Origin: an uncultured Bacteroidota bacterium
GTDB lineage: Bacteria; Bacteroidota; Bacteroidia; NS11-12g; UBA955
DNA: 5,463 bases
Assembly: GCA_903953615.1 (NCBI GenBank)
Contig: CAJBKH010000186.1
Span: 1-5,463 of the forward strand
Direction: 5' to 3'
This document shows, piece by piece, positions 1-5,463 of the stretch (positions are counted from its first letter, which is position 1; every line of letters starts with the position of its first letter). Both the position numbers and the translations under genes were made by a program. The notes under the pieces were generated by a model, which made no database searches, was not told the DNA's origin, and worked only from the letters and a program-made list of their open reading frames with translations.

Positions 1-20
1 CAAGTTGAATTTAAAGAAAA

Positions 21-1565
21 TTAATCCCTCACCGCATTCGCGCATACCATGCCATCAATCGCAGCACTTACAATGCCGCCCGCATAACCAGCACCTTCGC
101 CACAAGGGAATAAATTCTTTATCTCAGGATGGTGCAAAAATTCTTTGTCGCGGGGAATACGCACAGGCGATGAGGTGCGACTCTCGACCCCCACCAATAA
201 AGCCTCACTGCTGCGATAGCCATGCATGGTTTTTCCAAAATGGGTTAAGCCTGTTCTCATTGCTTTTACAATAAAATCGGGTAGTATTTGTTTCATTTCC
301 ACACTTTGTATACCTGGTATATAAGAACAGTCGGGCAGGGTAGTACTCATTTTATTCTGTATAAAATCCTCCACCCTTTGTGCAGGGGCTATAATGCTAC
401 CGGTGCTTTCAAAGGCTTTGTGTTCAATGTTTTGTTGAAATGCCAACGCTGATAAATCGCTATTGCCAAATTGTGCTTGCCAATGTTTGGGCTCTACTGT
501 CACTACAAAGCCACTGTTGGCAAAGGCCCCATTGCGTTTGCTTGGACTCCAACCATTCACAACAGTTTCATGAATGTCAGTGGCGGCTGGCGCTATGATG
601 CCACCTGGGCACATGCAAAATGAAAAGACCCCACAACCCTCGGCTTGTGTTACGATGCTGTAGGCCGCTGGTGGCAAGTTTTCATCGCGCTTGTTTTGTT
701 TGTATTGTATGGTATCTATTATGTGTTGTGGATGTTCTATCCTAACACCCATGGCAAATGGTTTGGCTTCTATTAATATTTTTTTATTATCTAATAAATG
801 AAAAATATCGCGGGCAGAATGACCAGTAGCAAGGATTACAGCCGATACAGGGAGTTCAATGTTATGGTTGCAGATGATGCTTTTTATTTCGCCATCTAGC
901 AATTTAATATCGGTAAGCTTGGTGTCAAAATGTATTTCACCGCCTTTGGCCAAAATACTTTCGCGCATATTTTCTATGATATGCGGCAATTTGTTGGTGC
1001 CTATATGTGGATGCGCTTCTATTAATATGTCAGGATTGGCGCCATATTGCACAAAGGTTTGCAAGACCCTATCGACACTGCCTCTTTTCTTGCTGCGGGT
1101 GTATAATTTGCCATCGCTATAAGTGCCTGCACCGCCTTCTCCGAAACAATAATTGCTTTCTGGATTCACGATTAATTCTTTGTTGAGGGCCGCTAAATCG
1201 CGTCTTCTTTCCTTTACTTTTTTTCCTCGCTCAATAAGAATAGGCTGAATGCCGCGCTCTAACAATTGAAATGCTGCAAAGATACCTGCCGGTCCACACC
1301 CAATAATTGCCACTTTTTTGCTAAACCCTTGGGGTTTTATTTCAAATAAATTGGTGGTCGATTCTATGGGTTCATTGCTTTCATAAACTTTTAAACGCAG
1401 CACATACACCACAGGTTTTTTGCGGGCATCAATCGAGCGTTTAATAATTTGAATGGGACCGATAGTGCCTTGTAATTGCGGCTCATAGCGAAGCACTGCT
1501 TCCTTTATTTTTTGCTCATCAAAAGCGTGAGCAGGGATTAGTTTTATTTCTAATTCTATTGGCAT
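21..1565 (-). CDS. FAD-dependent oxidoreductase, COG2509-like (NAD(P)/FAD-dependent dehydrogenase family)
   Basis: Complete 514-residue protein. Residues 1-80 form an N-terminal region without a nucleotide-binding motif, rich in alternating strands and helices and basic around residues 43-58 (RSIDARKK, then VLRLKVY). The FAD-binding Rossmann fold starts at about residue 84: the glycine motif GCGPAG is at 89-94, and E112 (ILIERG) ends the second strand, where it would bind the adenosine ribose. Further flavoprotein signatures are FGEGGAGTYSDGKL (141-154), ATGHSARD (246-253) and the C-terminal FAD-contact segment CGEGAGYAGGIVSAAIDG (488-505). A cysteine cluster, C311/C317/C319, lies in the middle domain. 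The layout matches the uncharacterised dehydrogenases of COG2509; substrate and physiological role are unknown to me. No signal peptide or membrane segment is visible, so it is probably cytoplasmic. The ATG at 1565-1563 is preceded by a good -7 box at 1603-1596, which supports this start. It is divergent from the alpha-oxoamine synthase gene. Family fold is confident, function is not. Confidence 0.92.
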   Translation of the reverse strand: MPIELEIKLIPAHAFDEQKIKEAVLRYEPQLQGTIGPIQIIKRSIDARKKPVVYVLRLKVYESNEPIESTTNLFEIKPQGFSKKVAIIGCGPAGIFAAFQLLERGIQPILIERGKKVKERRRDLAALNKELIVNPESNYCFGEGGAGTYSDGKLYTRSKKRGSVDRVLQTFVQYGANPDILIEAHPHIGTNKLPHIIENMRESILAKGGEIHFDTKLTDIKLLDGEIKSIICNHNIELPVSAVILATGHSARDIFHLLDNKKILIEAKPFAMGVRIEHPQHIIDTIQYKQNKRDENLPPAAYSIVTQAEGCGVFSFCMCPGGIIAPAATDIHETVVNGWSPSKRNGAFANSGFVVTVEPKHWQAQFGNSDLSALAFQQNIEHKAFESTGSIIAPAQRVEDFIQNKMSTTLPDCSYIPGIQSVEMKQILPDFIVKAMRTGLTHFGKTMHGYRSSEALLVGVESRTSSPVRIPRDKEFLHHPEIKNLFPCGEGAGYAGGIVSAAIDGMVCANAVRD

Positions 1566-1572
1566 AAAAACG

Positions 1573-1589
1573 TCAGGTGTTTATCCTGA
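1573..1589 (-). promoter_or_regulatory. Small inverted repeat in the leader of the FAD oxidoreductase gene
   Basis: TCAGG (1573-1577) and CCTGA (1585-1589) are perfect 5-bp arms around a 7-nt spacer. They lie between the predicted transcription start (near 1589) and the start codon of the reverse-strand oxidoreductase. This could be a small leader hairpin or an operator half-site pair. Arms this short occur often by chance, so the functional reading is weak. Confidence 0.2.
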
Positions 1590-1595
1590 AAGGGG

Positions 1596-1603
1596 CAAAG
1601 ATA
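1596..1603 (-). promoter_or_regulatory. Bacteroidota-type -7 box for the FAD oxidoreductase gene
   Basis: Read on the reverse strand this is TATCTTTG, an exact match to the Bacteroidota primary sigma factor -7 consensus TAnnTTTG. It lies 30 nt upstream of the ATG at 1565. The expected start of transcription is about 1589, giving a leader of roughly 24 nt. The position expected for the -33 TTG (around 1623-1625) falls inside the left arm of hairpin repeat copy A, and no good TTG is present there. Confidence 0.6.
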
Positions 1604-1606
1604 AAA

Positions 1607-1687
1607 GTTATTAGTTAATTGTTATTAGTTATTAAGGAAACAGCCTCATAACTCCCCAATAACCTAATAACTCAATAACCAATAACC
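1607..1687. repeat. Intergenic hairpin repeat, copy A
   Basis: An AT-rich imperfect inverted repeat. The left arm (1607-1633) is built from GTTATTA-like heptamers and the right arm (1658-1687) from CYAATAAC-like heptamers and octamers. By hand pairing, 1628-1633 pairs with 1658-1663, 1621-1627 with 1665-1671, 1618-1620 with 1674-1676, 1614-1616 with 1677-1679 and 1607-1612 with 1681-1686. That gives about 25 base pairs with small bulges. The apical region (1634-1657) contains GGAAACAGCC and CTCCCC; GGA at 1636-1638 can pair with TCC at 1653-1655. The first 56 nt (1608-1663) recur at 1695-1750 with only three mismatches, so this is a true element, not just low-complexity sequence. It encodes no plausible protein. 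It may be a short non-autonomous mobile or REP-like element; that reading is inference. Confidence 0.8.
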
Positions 1688-1694
1688 ATCTAAT

Positions 1695-1811
1695 TTATTA
1701 GTTAATTGTTAATAGTTATTAAGGAAACAGCCACATAGCTCCCCAATAACCCAATAACCTAATAACTCAATTACCAGTAACTCAACAACCAATAACCCAA
1801 TACCCACAACC
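1695..1811. repeat. Intergenic hairpin repeat, copy B (extended right arm)
   Basis: Second copy in the same orientation, offset 87 bp from copy A. Positions 1695-1750 match 1608-1663 at 53 of 56 sites, including the apical GGAAACAGCC and CTCCCC segments. The right arm is longer than in copy A: one extra octamer CCAATAAC (1751-1758), then degenerate 7-8 bp units (CTAATAAC, TCAATTAC, CAGTAAC, TCAACAAC, CAATAAC, CCAATAC, CCACAAC) to about 1810. This suggests expansion by slippage. An A at 1712 where copy A has T weakens the stem. The element ends just before the -33 box of the alpha-oxoamine synthase promoter. The right boundary is approximate because the units decay gradually. Confidence 0.75.
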
Positions 1812-1813
1812 AA

Positions 1814-1844
1814 TTTGCTATTCATTTTATAAATATTATCTTTG
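1814..1844 (+). promoter_or_regulatory. Bacteroidota-type promoter for the alpha-oxoamine synthase gene
   Basis: TTTG at 1814-1817 (-33 box) and TATCTTTG at 1837-1844 (-7 box) are separated by 19 bp. Both boxes and the spacing fit the TTG/TTTG ... TAnnTTTG promoter of Bacteroidota. Transcription would start at about 1850-1852, giving a leader of roughly 15 nt before the ATG at 1866. No Shine-Dalgarno sequence is present, which is usual in this phylum. This is the best promoter in the window. Confidence 0.75.
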
Positions 1845-1865
1845 CGGTCATAATTATTATACGCA

Positions 1866-3119
1866 ATGGCAGATATTTTTGAAAAGGTAAAGAAAAACAT
1901 GGGTCCTTTGGGCGCTCACATTAAGGAAGCACACGGTTATTTCACATTCCCGAAATTGGAAGGCGAAATTGGTCCTAAAATGAATTTCAATGGCAAAGAA
2001 AAATTAAACTGGAGTTTGAATAACTACCTTGGGTTGGCGAATCATCCTGAGGTTAGAAAAGCCGATGCCGATGCTGCTGCAGATTATGGAATGGCTTACC
2101 CAATGGGTGCCCGTATGATGAGTGGCAATAGTAATCCTCACGAGCAATTAGAAAGAGAATTAGCGGCTTTTGTTGGTAAAGAAGATGCCATCTTATTGAA
2201 CTTTGGCTACCAAGGTGTTGTATCGATTATCGATGCAATGGTTGATAGACATGATGTAATTGTATACGACGCCGAGTCACATGCATGTATCGTTGATGGT
2301 GTGCGTTTGCATGCTGGTCACCGTTTCCAATACAAACACAACGACATGGAAAGTTGCGAAAAGCAATTGCAACGCGCTACCAAATTAGTTGAAAAAAGTG
2401 GCGGAGGAATTTTTGTGATTACCGAAGGTGTATTTGGTATGAGCGGTAACCAAGGAAATTTAAAAGGCGTAGTGGCTTTAAAAGATAAATACGATTTCCG
2501 TTTATTTGTTGATGATGCACATGGTTTTGGTACCATGGGTAAAACAGGTAGCGGTACTGCCGAAGAGCAAGATGTGATTGATGGTGTAGATTTACACTTT
2601 TCAACCTTTGCAAAATCAATGGCAAGTATCGGTGCATTTGTTGCCGGTCCTAAAATTATTTTAGATTTCTTGCGTTATAATTTGCGTTCACAAATTTATG
2701 CGAAGTCATTGCCAATGCCATTGGTAGTAGGTGCTTTGAAACGTTTAGATTTGTTGAGAAGTCAACCAGAATTGAAAGACAACCTTTGGAAAAATGTAAA
2801 TGCTTTGCAATCTGGTTTGGTAAATGCAGGCTTTAATATTGGAACGACTACTACACCAGTAACGCCGGTGGTTTTAAGTGGAACTGTCGCTGAGGCTACG
2901 CACTTGACATTTGACCTAAGAGAGAATTATGATATTTTCTGTTCAATTGTTGTATATCCAGTAATTCCTAAAGGTATTATTATATTGCGTTTAATCCCTA
3001 CAGCGGTGCATACTTTGGCCGATGTTGAAAGAACCATTAAAGCCTTTACCGAAATTAAAGAAAATCTTGCTGCTGGTAAATACAACCAGGAGAAGATAAT
3101 GAACGCGGCCATCAGTTAA
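1866..3119 (+). CDS. PLP-dependent alpha-oxoamine synthase, serine palmitoyltransferase-like
   Basis: Complete 417-residue fold-type I PLP enzyme of the alpha-oxoamine synthase family, which condenses an amino acid with an acyl-CoA and releases CO2. Visible landmarks are NNYLGL (52-57), LLNFGYQG (110-117, cofactor-binding loop), H139 in ESHACIVDG (expected to stack on PLP), TEGVFGMSG (186-194), DDAHGFG (216-222; D216 to the pyridine nitrogen, H219) and STFAKSMAS with K250 as the Schiff-base lysine. The D216-to-K250 spacing of 34 matches bacterial serine palmitoyltransferase. R375 (PKGIIILRLIPTAVHT) is the likely substrate-carboxylate arginine. The family includes serine palmitoyltransferase, cysteate acyltransferase (sulfonolipids), 2-amino-3-ketobutyrate CoA ligase and 8-amino-7-oxononanoate synthase. 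Sequence feel and likely phylum favour a sphingoid or sulfonolipid base enzyme, but the amino-acid substrate cannot be fixed by eye. Cytoplasmic, no signal peptide. The start is supported by the promoter at 1814-1844. Confidence 0.93.
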   Translation: MADIFEKVKKNMGPLGAHIKEAHGYFTFPKLEGEIGPKMNFNGKEKLNWSLNNYLGLANHPEVRKADADAAADYGMAYPMGARMMSGNSNPHEQLERELAAFVGKEDAILLNFGYQGVVSIIDAMVDRHDVIVYDAESHACIVDGVRLHAGHRFQYKHNDMESCEKQLQRATKLVEKSGGGIFVITEGVFGMSGNQGNLKGVVALKDKYDFRLFVDDAHGFGTMGKTGSGTAEEQDVIDGVDLHFSTFAKSMASIGAFVAGPKIILDFLRYNLRSQIYAKSLPMPLVVGALKRLDLLRSQPELKDNLWKNVNALQSGLVNAGFNIGTTTTPVTPVVLSGTVAEATHLTFDLRENYDIFCSIVVYPVIPKGIIILRLIPTAVHTLADVERTIKAFTEIKENLAAGKYNQEKIMNAAIS

Positions 3120-3185
3120 TTTATATTATGAGCGCATGCAAGTGTGCACTAATTCTTAAAGGTTATAGAAAAGTCATTCAAACAA

Positions 3186-4076
3186 TTGATAAAGGATTAT
3201 TTCAAATTCACCAACGGTGAAAGAAAGGCCTTTATTATTGTATTTGTGGTTGTTCTTCTTATTGCCTTAGCACCTTTGTTTTTGTTTAATGGATCGCCAA
3301 AGCACCAAACGGATTTTACATTGTTAGAGAATCTCGAGGTCAATGATACCGCTTTCGGTGCCGATGCGCGCGATGAAGGTGAGCAATTTCAAGACTATCC
3401 TGAACGCACGTACAATCAAAACCGTTTTCAGTTTAATCCAAACACTGCAAGTGCAGAGGAACTTAAAAAACTTGGGTTTAAAACTTTCATAGCCGAGCGC
3501 ATTGTTAAATTTAGAAATGCCGGTGGTCGGTTTAAAGTAAAAAGTGACTTGTATAAAATCTATGGCATTAATGCTGGTTTTGTAGAATCGCTTTTGCCCT
3601 ATATCGATTTACCTGAGCAATTATCCGTTCAAGTAGAAAATATTAAAGCACCTTCAACATTTTTTAAACCTATGGTGCCTGCGGCTATCGACTTGAACAC
3701 TGCCGATACAGTTACACTCAATCGCCTGCGGGGTATCGGCAATAAACTGTCTCAAAGGATTGTAAATTTCAGAGAAAAATTAGGAGGCTTTTACAGCTTG
3801 GAGCAATTGAATGAAGTCTATGGCTTAAATCCCGAAGTAATAGAGAGCATTAAACCGCGTTTCAACAACCAATTAAAACCATTTCGTTTAATCAATATTA
3901 ATACCATTACGGCTGAGGAATTAGGACAACATCCATATGTAAAGAAGCGTCTTGCGCAAATCATTGTGAATTATAGAACACAACACGGTGCCTTTAAATC
4001 AATTGATGAATTGTTGAATGTGAAGGTATTAGACGAAAAAACATTTGAAAAACTAAAAAATTATCTCATTCTTTAA
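3186..4076 (+). CDS. Membrane-anchored helix-hairpin-helix protein with three ComEA-like modules
   Basis: 296 residues. A short basic N-terminus (K3, K7, R13, K14) precedes one hydrophobic segment at about 15-34, predicting an N-in anchor with the rest outside the inner membrane. An acidic, Gln/Asn-rich linker (about 36-80) follows, then three related modules of about 60 residues: 81-141, 167-226 and 233-296. Each has a NxNTAxxEEL-like opening, a hairpin, a [IV]V[KN][FY]R helix and a [GA]xFKSxxxL-like second half. The clearest hairpin is RGIGNKLSQRIVNFR (182-196); modules one and three lack the GIG. Such modules bind DNA non-specifically in ComEA competence proteins, but the SLBB-like domain of Gram-positive ComEA is absent. 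DNA binding is family knowledge; a DNA-uptake role is inference. The TTG start is chosen because the frame has no ATG before residue 163, an in-frame stop lies at 3150-3152, and later starts would cut the anchor. It lies 66 bp after the previous gene with no visible promoter. Confidence 0.88.
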   Translation: MIKDYFKFTNGERKAFIIVFVVVLLIALAPLFLFNGSPKHQTDFTLLENLEVNDTAFGADARDEGEQFQDYPERTYNQNRFQFNPNTASAEELKKLGFKTFIAERIVKFRNAGGRFKVKSDLYKIYGINAGFVESLLPYIDLPEQLSVQVENIKAPSTFFKPMVPAAIDLNTADTVTLNRLRGIGNKLSQRIVNFREKLGGFYSLEQLNEVYGLNPEVIESIKPRFNNQLKPFRLININTITAEELGQHPYVKKRLAQIIVNYRTQHGAFKSIDELLNVKVLDEKTFEKLKNYLIL

Positions 4077-4107
4077 AAAGATAATAAATTCTTAAGATTT
4101 AAAATTA

Positions 4108-4115
4108 TATTTTTG
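4108..4115 (+). promoter_or_regulatory. Bacteroidota-type -7 box for the acyl-CoA dehydrogenase gene
   Basis: TATTTTTG matches TAnnTTTG and ends only 8 nt before the ATG at 4124. Transcription would start within a few bases of the start codon, giving an almost leaderless mRNA. No TTG is visible at the expected -33 distance (around 4086-4089), so the promoter is weaker by eye than the one at 1814-1844. The surrounding 47-bp gap is very AT-rich. Confidence 0.45.
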
Positions 4116-4123
4116 CAGGAAAT

Positions 4124-5263
4124 ATGAATTTCGAAATTTCAGAAAGCCAGTTAATGATTAGACAGATGTGCAAAGATTTTGCAGATCGTAACATTCGCCC
4201 AAATGTGATGTTGTGGGACGAGGCGCAAACCTTTCCAATAGAAATTTTCCATGAAATGGGAAAATTAGGTTTAATGGGTATTTTGGTACCTGAAGAATAC
4301 GGAGGCGCTGGTTTAGGTTACTTCGAGTATGTTGATGCCATTGTAGAAATTTCAAAAGTTTGTGGTTCAATCGGTCTTAGTATGGCGGCTCATAATAGTT
4401 TGTGTACTGGTCATATAATGCTGTTTGGTAACGATGAACAAAAGAAAAAATGGTTGCCAAAACTAGCCAGTGGCGAGTGGATTGGTGCTTGGGGTTTAAC
4501 CGAAGCCAATACAGGTAGCGATGCCTTAAGAATGAAAGTTACTGCGCGTAAAGAAGGTGATGAGTGGGTTTTGAATGGTGCTAAAAATTGGATCACCCAC
4601 GGTATCAGTGGTAATGTTGCTGTAGTATTAGCGAGAACAGGCGATTTGTTAGATTCTCATGGCATATCTGCTTTCGTTGTAGAACGCGGAACACCTGGTT
4701 TTAAAGCTGGTAAAAAAGAAAATAAATTGGGCATGCGTGCCAGCGAAACGGCCGAAATGATATTTGAAGAATGCAGAATTCCTGCTTCTAATTTATTGGG
4801 CAATGTTGGCGAGGGCTTTATTCAAGCCATGAAAATATTAGATGGCGGAAGAATTTCTATTGCAGCCCTTTCATTGGGTATTGCAAAAGGCGCTTACGAA
4901 GCCTCTGTAAAATATGCACAAGAACGCGAACAATTCGGTCAGCCAATTGCCAATTTCCAAGCCATTGGGTTTAAGTTGGCCGATATGGCCACACAAATCG
5001 AAGCTTCAGAATTGTTAATCAATGAGGCAAGCGATTTGAAGAATAACCATAAAAACGTTACCAAAGTTTCTGCCATGGCGAAATATTATGCTAGTGAAAC
5101 GTGCGTGAGAGTAGCGACTGAAGGTGTTCAAATTTTTGGTGGCTATGGTTATACCAAAGATTTTCCGGTAGAGAAATACTACAGAGATAGCAAGCTTTGC
5201 ACCATAGGCGAGGGAACTTCAGAAATTCAGAAATTAGTAATCTCTAGAGCCGTATTGAAATAA
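4124..5263 (+). CDS. Acyl-CoA dehydrogenase (short/medium-chain type)
   Basis: Complete 379-residue flavoenzyme of the acyl-CoA dehydrogenase family. It introduces the alpha-beta double bond in acyl-CoA, the first step of beta-oxidation, passing electrons to electron-transfer flavoprotein. Order: helical N-terminal domain (about 1-115), beta domain with flavin motif GLTEANTGSD (124-133) and NGAKNWITHG (151-160), then a C-terminal helical domain. R243 in DGGRISIA and R268 in REQFG are the expected substrate- and FAD-contact arginines. The second family signature spans 336-355 (Q336, GGYGY at 339-343, K351, D355). The catalytic base is E363 in IGEGTSEIQ. G242, just before R243, occupies the site of the catalytic Glu of isovaleryl- and long-chain enzymes, so this is a short/medium-chain or butyryl-CoA-type enzyme. 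Exact chain length is not determined. The first signature is slightly atypical, with T130 where Ala or Gly is usual. Length is normal and it is probably a cytoplasmic tetramer. Confidence 0.95.
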   Translation: MNFEISESQLMIRQMCKDFADRNIRPNVMLWDEAQTFPIEIFHEMGKLGLMGILVPEEYGGAGLGYFEYVDAIVEISKVCGSIGLSMAAHNSLCTGHIMLFGNDEQKKKWLPKLASGEWIGAWGLTEANTGSDALRMKVTARKEGDEWVLNGAKNWITHGISGNVAVVLARTGDLLDSHGISAFVVERGTPGFKAGKKENKLGMRASETAEMIFEECRIPASNLLGNVGEGFIQAMKILDGGRISIAALSLGIAKGAYEASVKYAQEREQFGQPIANFQAIGFKLADMATQIEASELLINEASDLKNNHKNVTKVSAMAKYYASETCVRVATEGVQIFGGYGYTKDFPVEKYYRDSKLCTIGEGTSEIQKLVISRAVLK

Positions 5264-5463
5264 TAATAGAAGGCAAGTGATAGCAATAGCTTCAGTTGAA
5301 AATAAATTTATTTTGAAATATTTGTTATTAATTGAAATAATTTGTCGTTGGGGTTGTTCAGGCATCGACGGTTTATTTGTTAAAAGTTCAAATGCCGACA
5401 TCATTTCTTCTCGCGGAGATTGAACATCGCCAAGGTTCATTGCTGGCGGTAGTGTAAGAGGAG
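5234..5463 (-). CDS. Probable C-terminal part of an unidentified reverse-strand gene (cut by window edge)
   Basis: This reverse frame is open from the window edge to a TAA at 5236-5234 (about 75 codons); the other two reverse frames close quickly. The upstream part (5340-5463) looks coding, with mixed composition and phrases such as NLGDVQSPREEMM and SAFELLTNKPSM. The last third, after roughly 5340, is AT-rich and ends in a hydrophobic stretch (AIAITCLLLLF) before GSRDY. I do not recognise the family. If real, it converges with the acyl-CoA dehydrogenase gene and overlaps its last 30 bp. The ATG at 5440-5438 could be a start, but no -7 box is seen in the 23 nt available and the frame stays open upstream, so a longer gene is preferred. 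It could also be a chance frame. Confidence 0.4.
   Translation of the reverse strand, partial: PLTLPPAMNLGDVQSPREEMMSAFELLTNKPSMPEQPQRQIISINNKYFKINLFSTEAIAITCLLLLFQYGSRDY
5299..5314. terminator. AT-only palindrome downstream of the acyl-CoA dehydrogenase gene, possible weak bidirectional terminator
   Basis: AAAATAAATTTATTTT is a perfect 16-bp palindrome 35 bp after the acyl-CoA dehydrogenase stop codon. It contains no G or C, so an RNA hairpin would be weak, and the T-run is part of the stem itself. Its place between convergent genes fits termination, but AT-rich DNA often yields such palindromes. An imperfect direct repeat (TTGAAATATTTG at 5313-5324, TTGAAATAATTTG at 5332-5344) follows. No stronger terminator is seen in this gap. 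Confidence 0.25.

Noticed and set aside
1607..1811. CRISPR array or riboswitch
   Set aside because: There are only two long copies, with no unique spacers of regular length. The short units are imperfect 7-8 bp repeats, and no known riboswitch core is recognisable.
1709..1900. Reverse-strand open frame rich in Leu, Val, Ile, Gly and Tyr across the intergenic repeats
   Set aside because: Its central part is the translation of the GTTATT-type repeat units and it overlaps the synthase promoter and start. The apparent hydrophobic peptide is a by-product of the repeat.
3131..3149. Hairpin GCGCA ... TGTGC after the synthase gene as a terminator
   Set aside because: It has only 5 pairs, one of them G-U, and no T-tract follows.
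3128..3220. Small forward open frame of 30 codons starting at ATG 3128, before the helix-hairpin-helix gene
   Set aside because: It overlaps the start of that gene in another frame, has no promoter or family signal, and looks like chance. A frameshift joining it to the downstream frame is not needed.
1866..5263. A lipid-metabolism operon linking the synthase and the acyl-CoA dehydrogenase
   Set aside because: The dehydrogenase has its own -7 box, and a predicted DNA-binding membrane protein sits between them. Adjacency alone does not support a shared pathway.
5341..5451. Short forward open frame at the right end
   Set aside because: It has no start codon until an internal ATG that leaves only about 21 residues, and no promoter or recognisable motif. 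The reverse frame is the better candidate.

Overview
The window looks like an ordinary stretch of a Bacteroidota chromosome. Three signs point there: -7 boxes of the TAnnTTTG type just upstream of three genes, no clear Shine-Dalgarno sequences, and protein sequences resembling Bacteroidota families. I see no tRNA, rRNA, CRISPR array, transposase, phage gene or toxin-antitoxin pair. The organism assignment is inference from sequence style.

Layout. The reverse-strand gene at 21-1565 encodes a complete FAD-dependent oxidoreductase of the poorly characterised COG2509 type. It is divergent from a forward gene at 1866-3119 for a PLP-dependent alpha-oxoamine synthase, the fold family of serine palmitoyltransferase. 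The 300-bp gap between them holds two promoters, each with the -7 box TATCTTTG. Between the promoters lie two tandem copies of a GTTATT/AATAAC-rich element that can fold into a long hairpin. Downstream on the forward strand are a membrane-anchored protein with three ComEA-like helix-hairpin-helix modules (3186-4076, TTG start) and an acyl-CoA dehydrogenase (4124-5263) with its own -7 box immediately before the start. The right end (5264-5463) has an AT-only palindrome and what is probably the C-terminal end of an unidentified reverse-strand gene that runs off the window.

How the genes relate. The alpha-oxoamine synthase and the acyl-CoA dehydrogenase both act on acyl-CoA substrates (sphingoid or sulfonolipid base formation, and beta-oxidation). 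However, the dehydrogenase appears to have its own promoter, and the intervening gene is a predicted DNA-binding protein, so I do not claim a pathway operon. The alpha-oxoamine synthase and helix-hairpin-helix genes are 66 bp apart with no visible promoter between them, so they may be co-transcribed.

The part least explained by known genes is the twin hairpin element in the divergent intergenic region. I found no convincing new multi-gene system.
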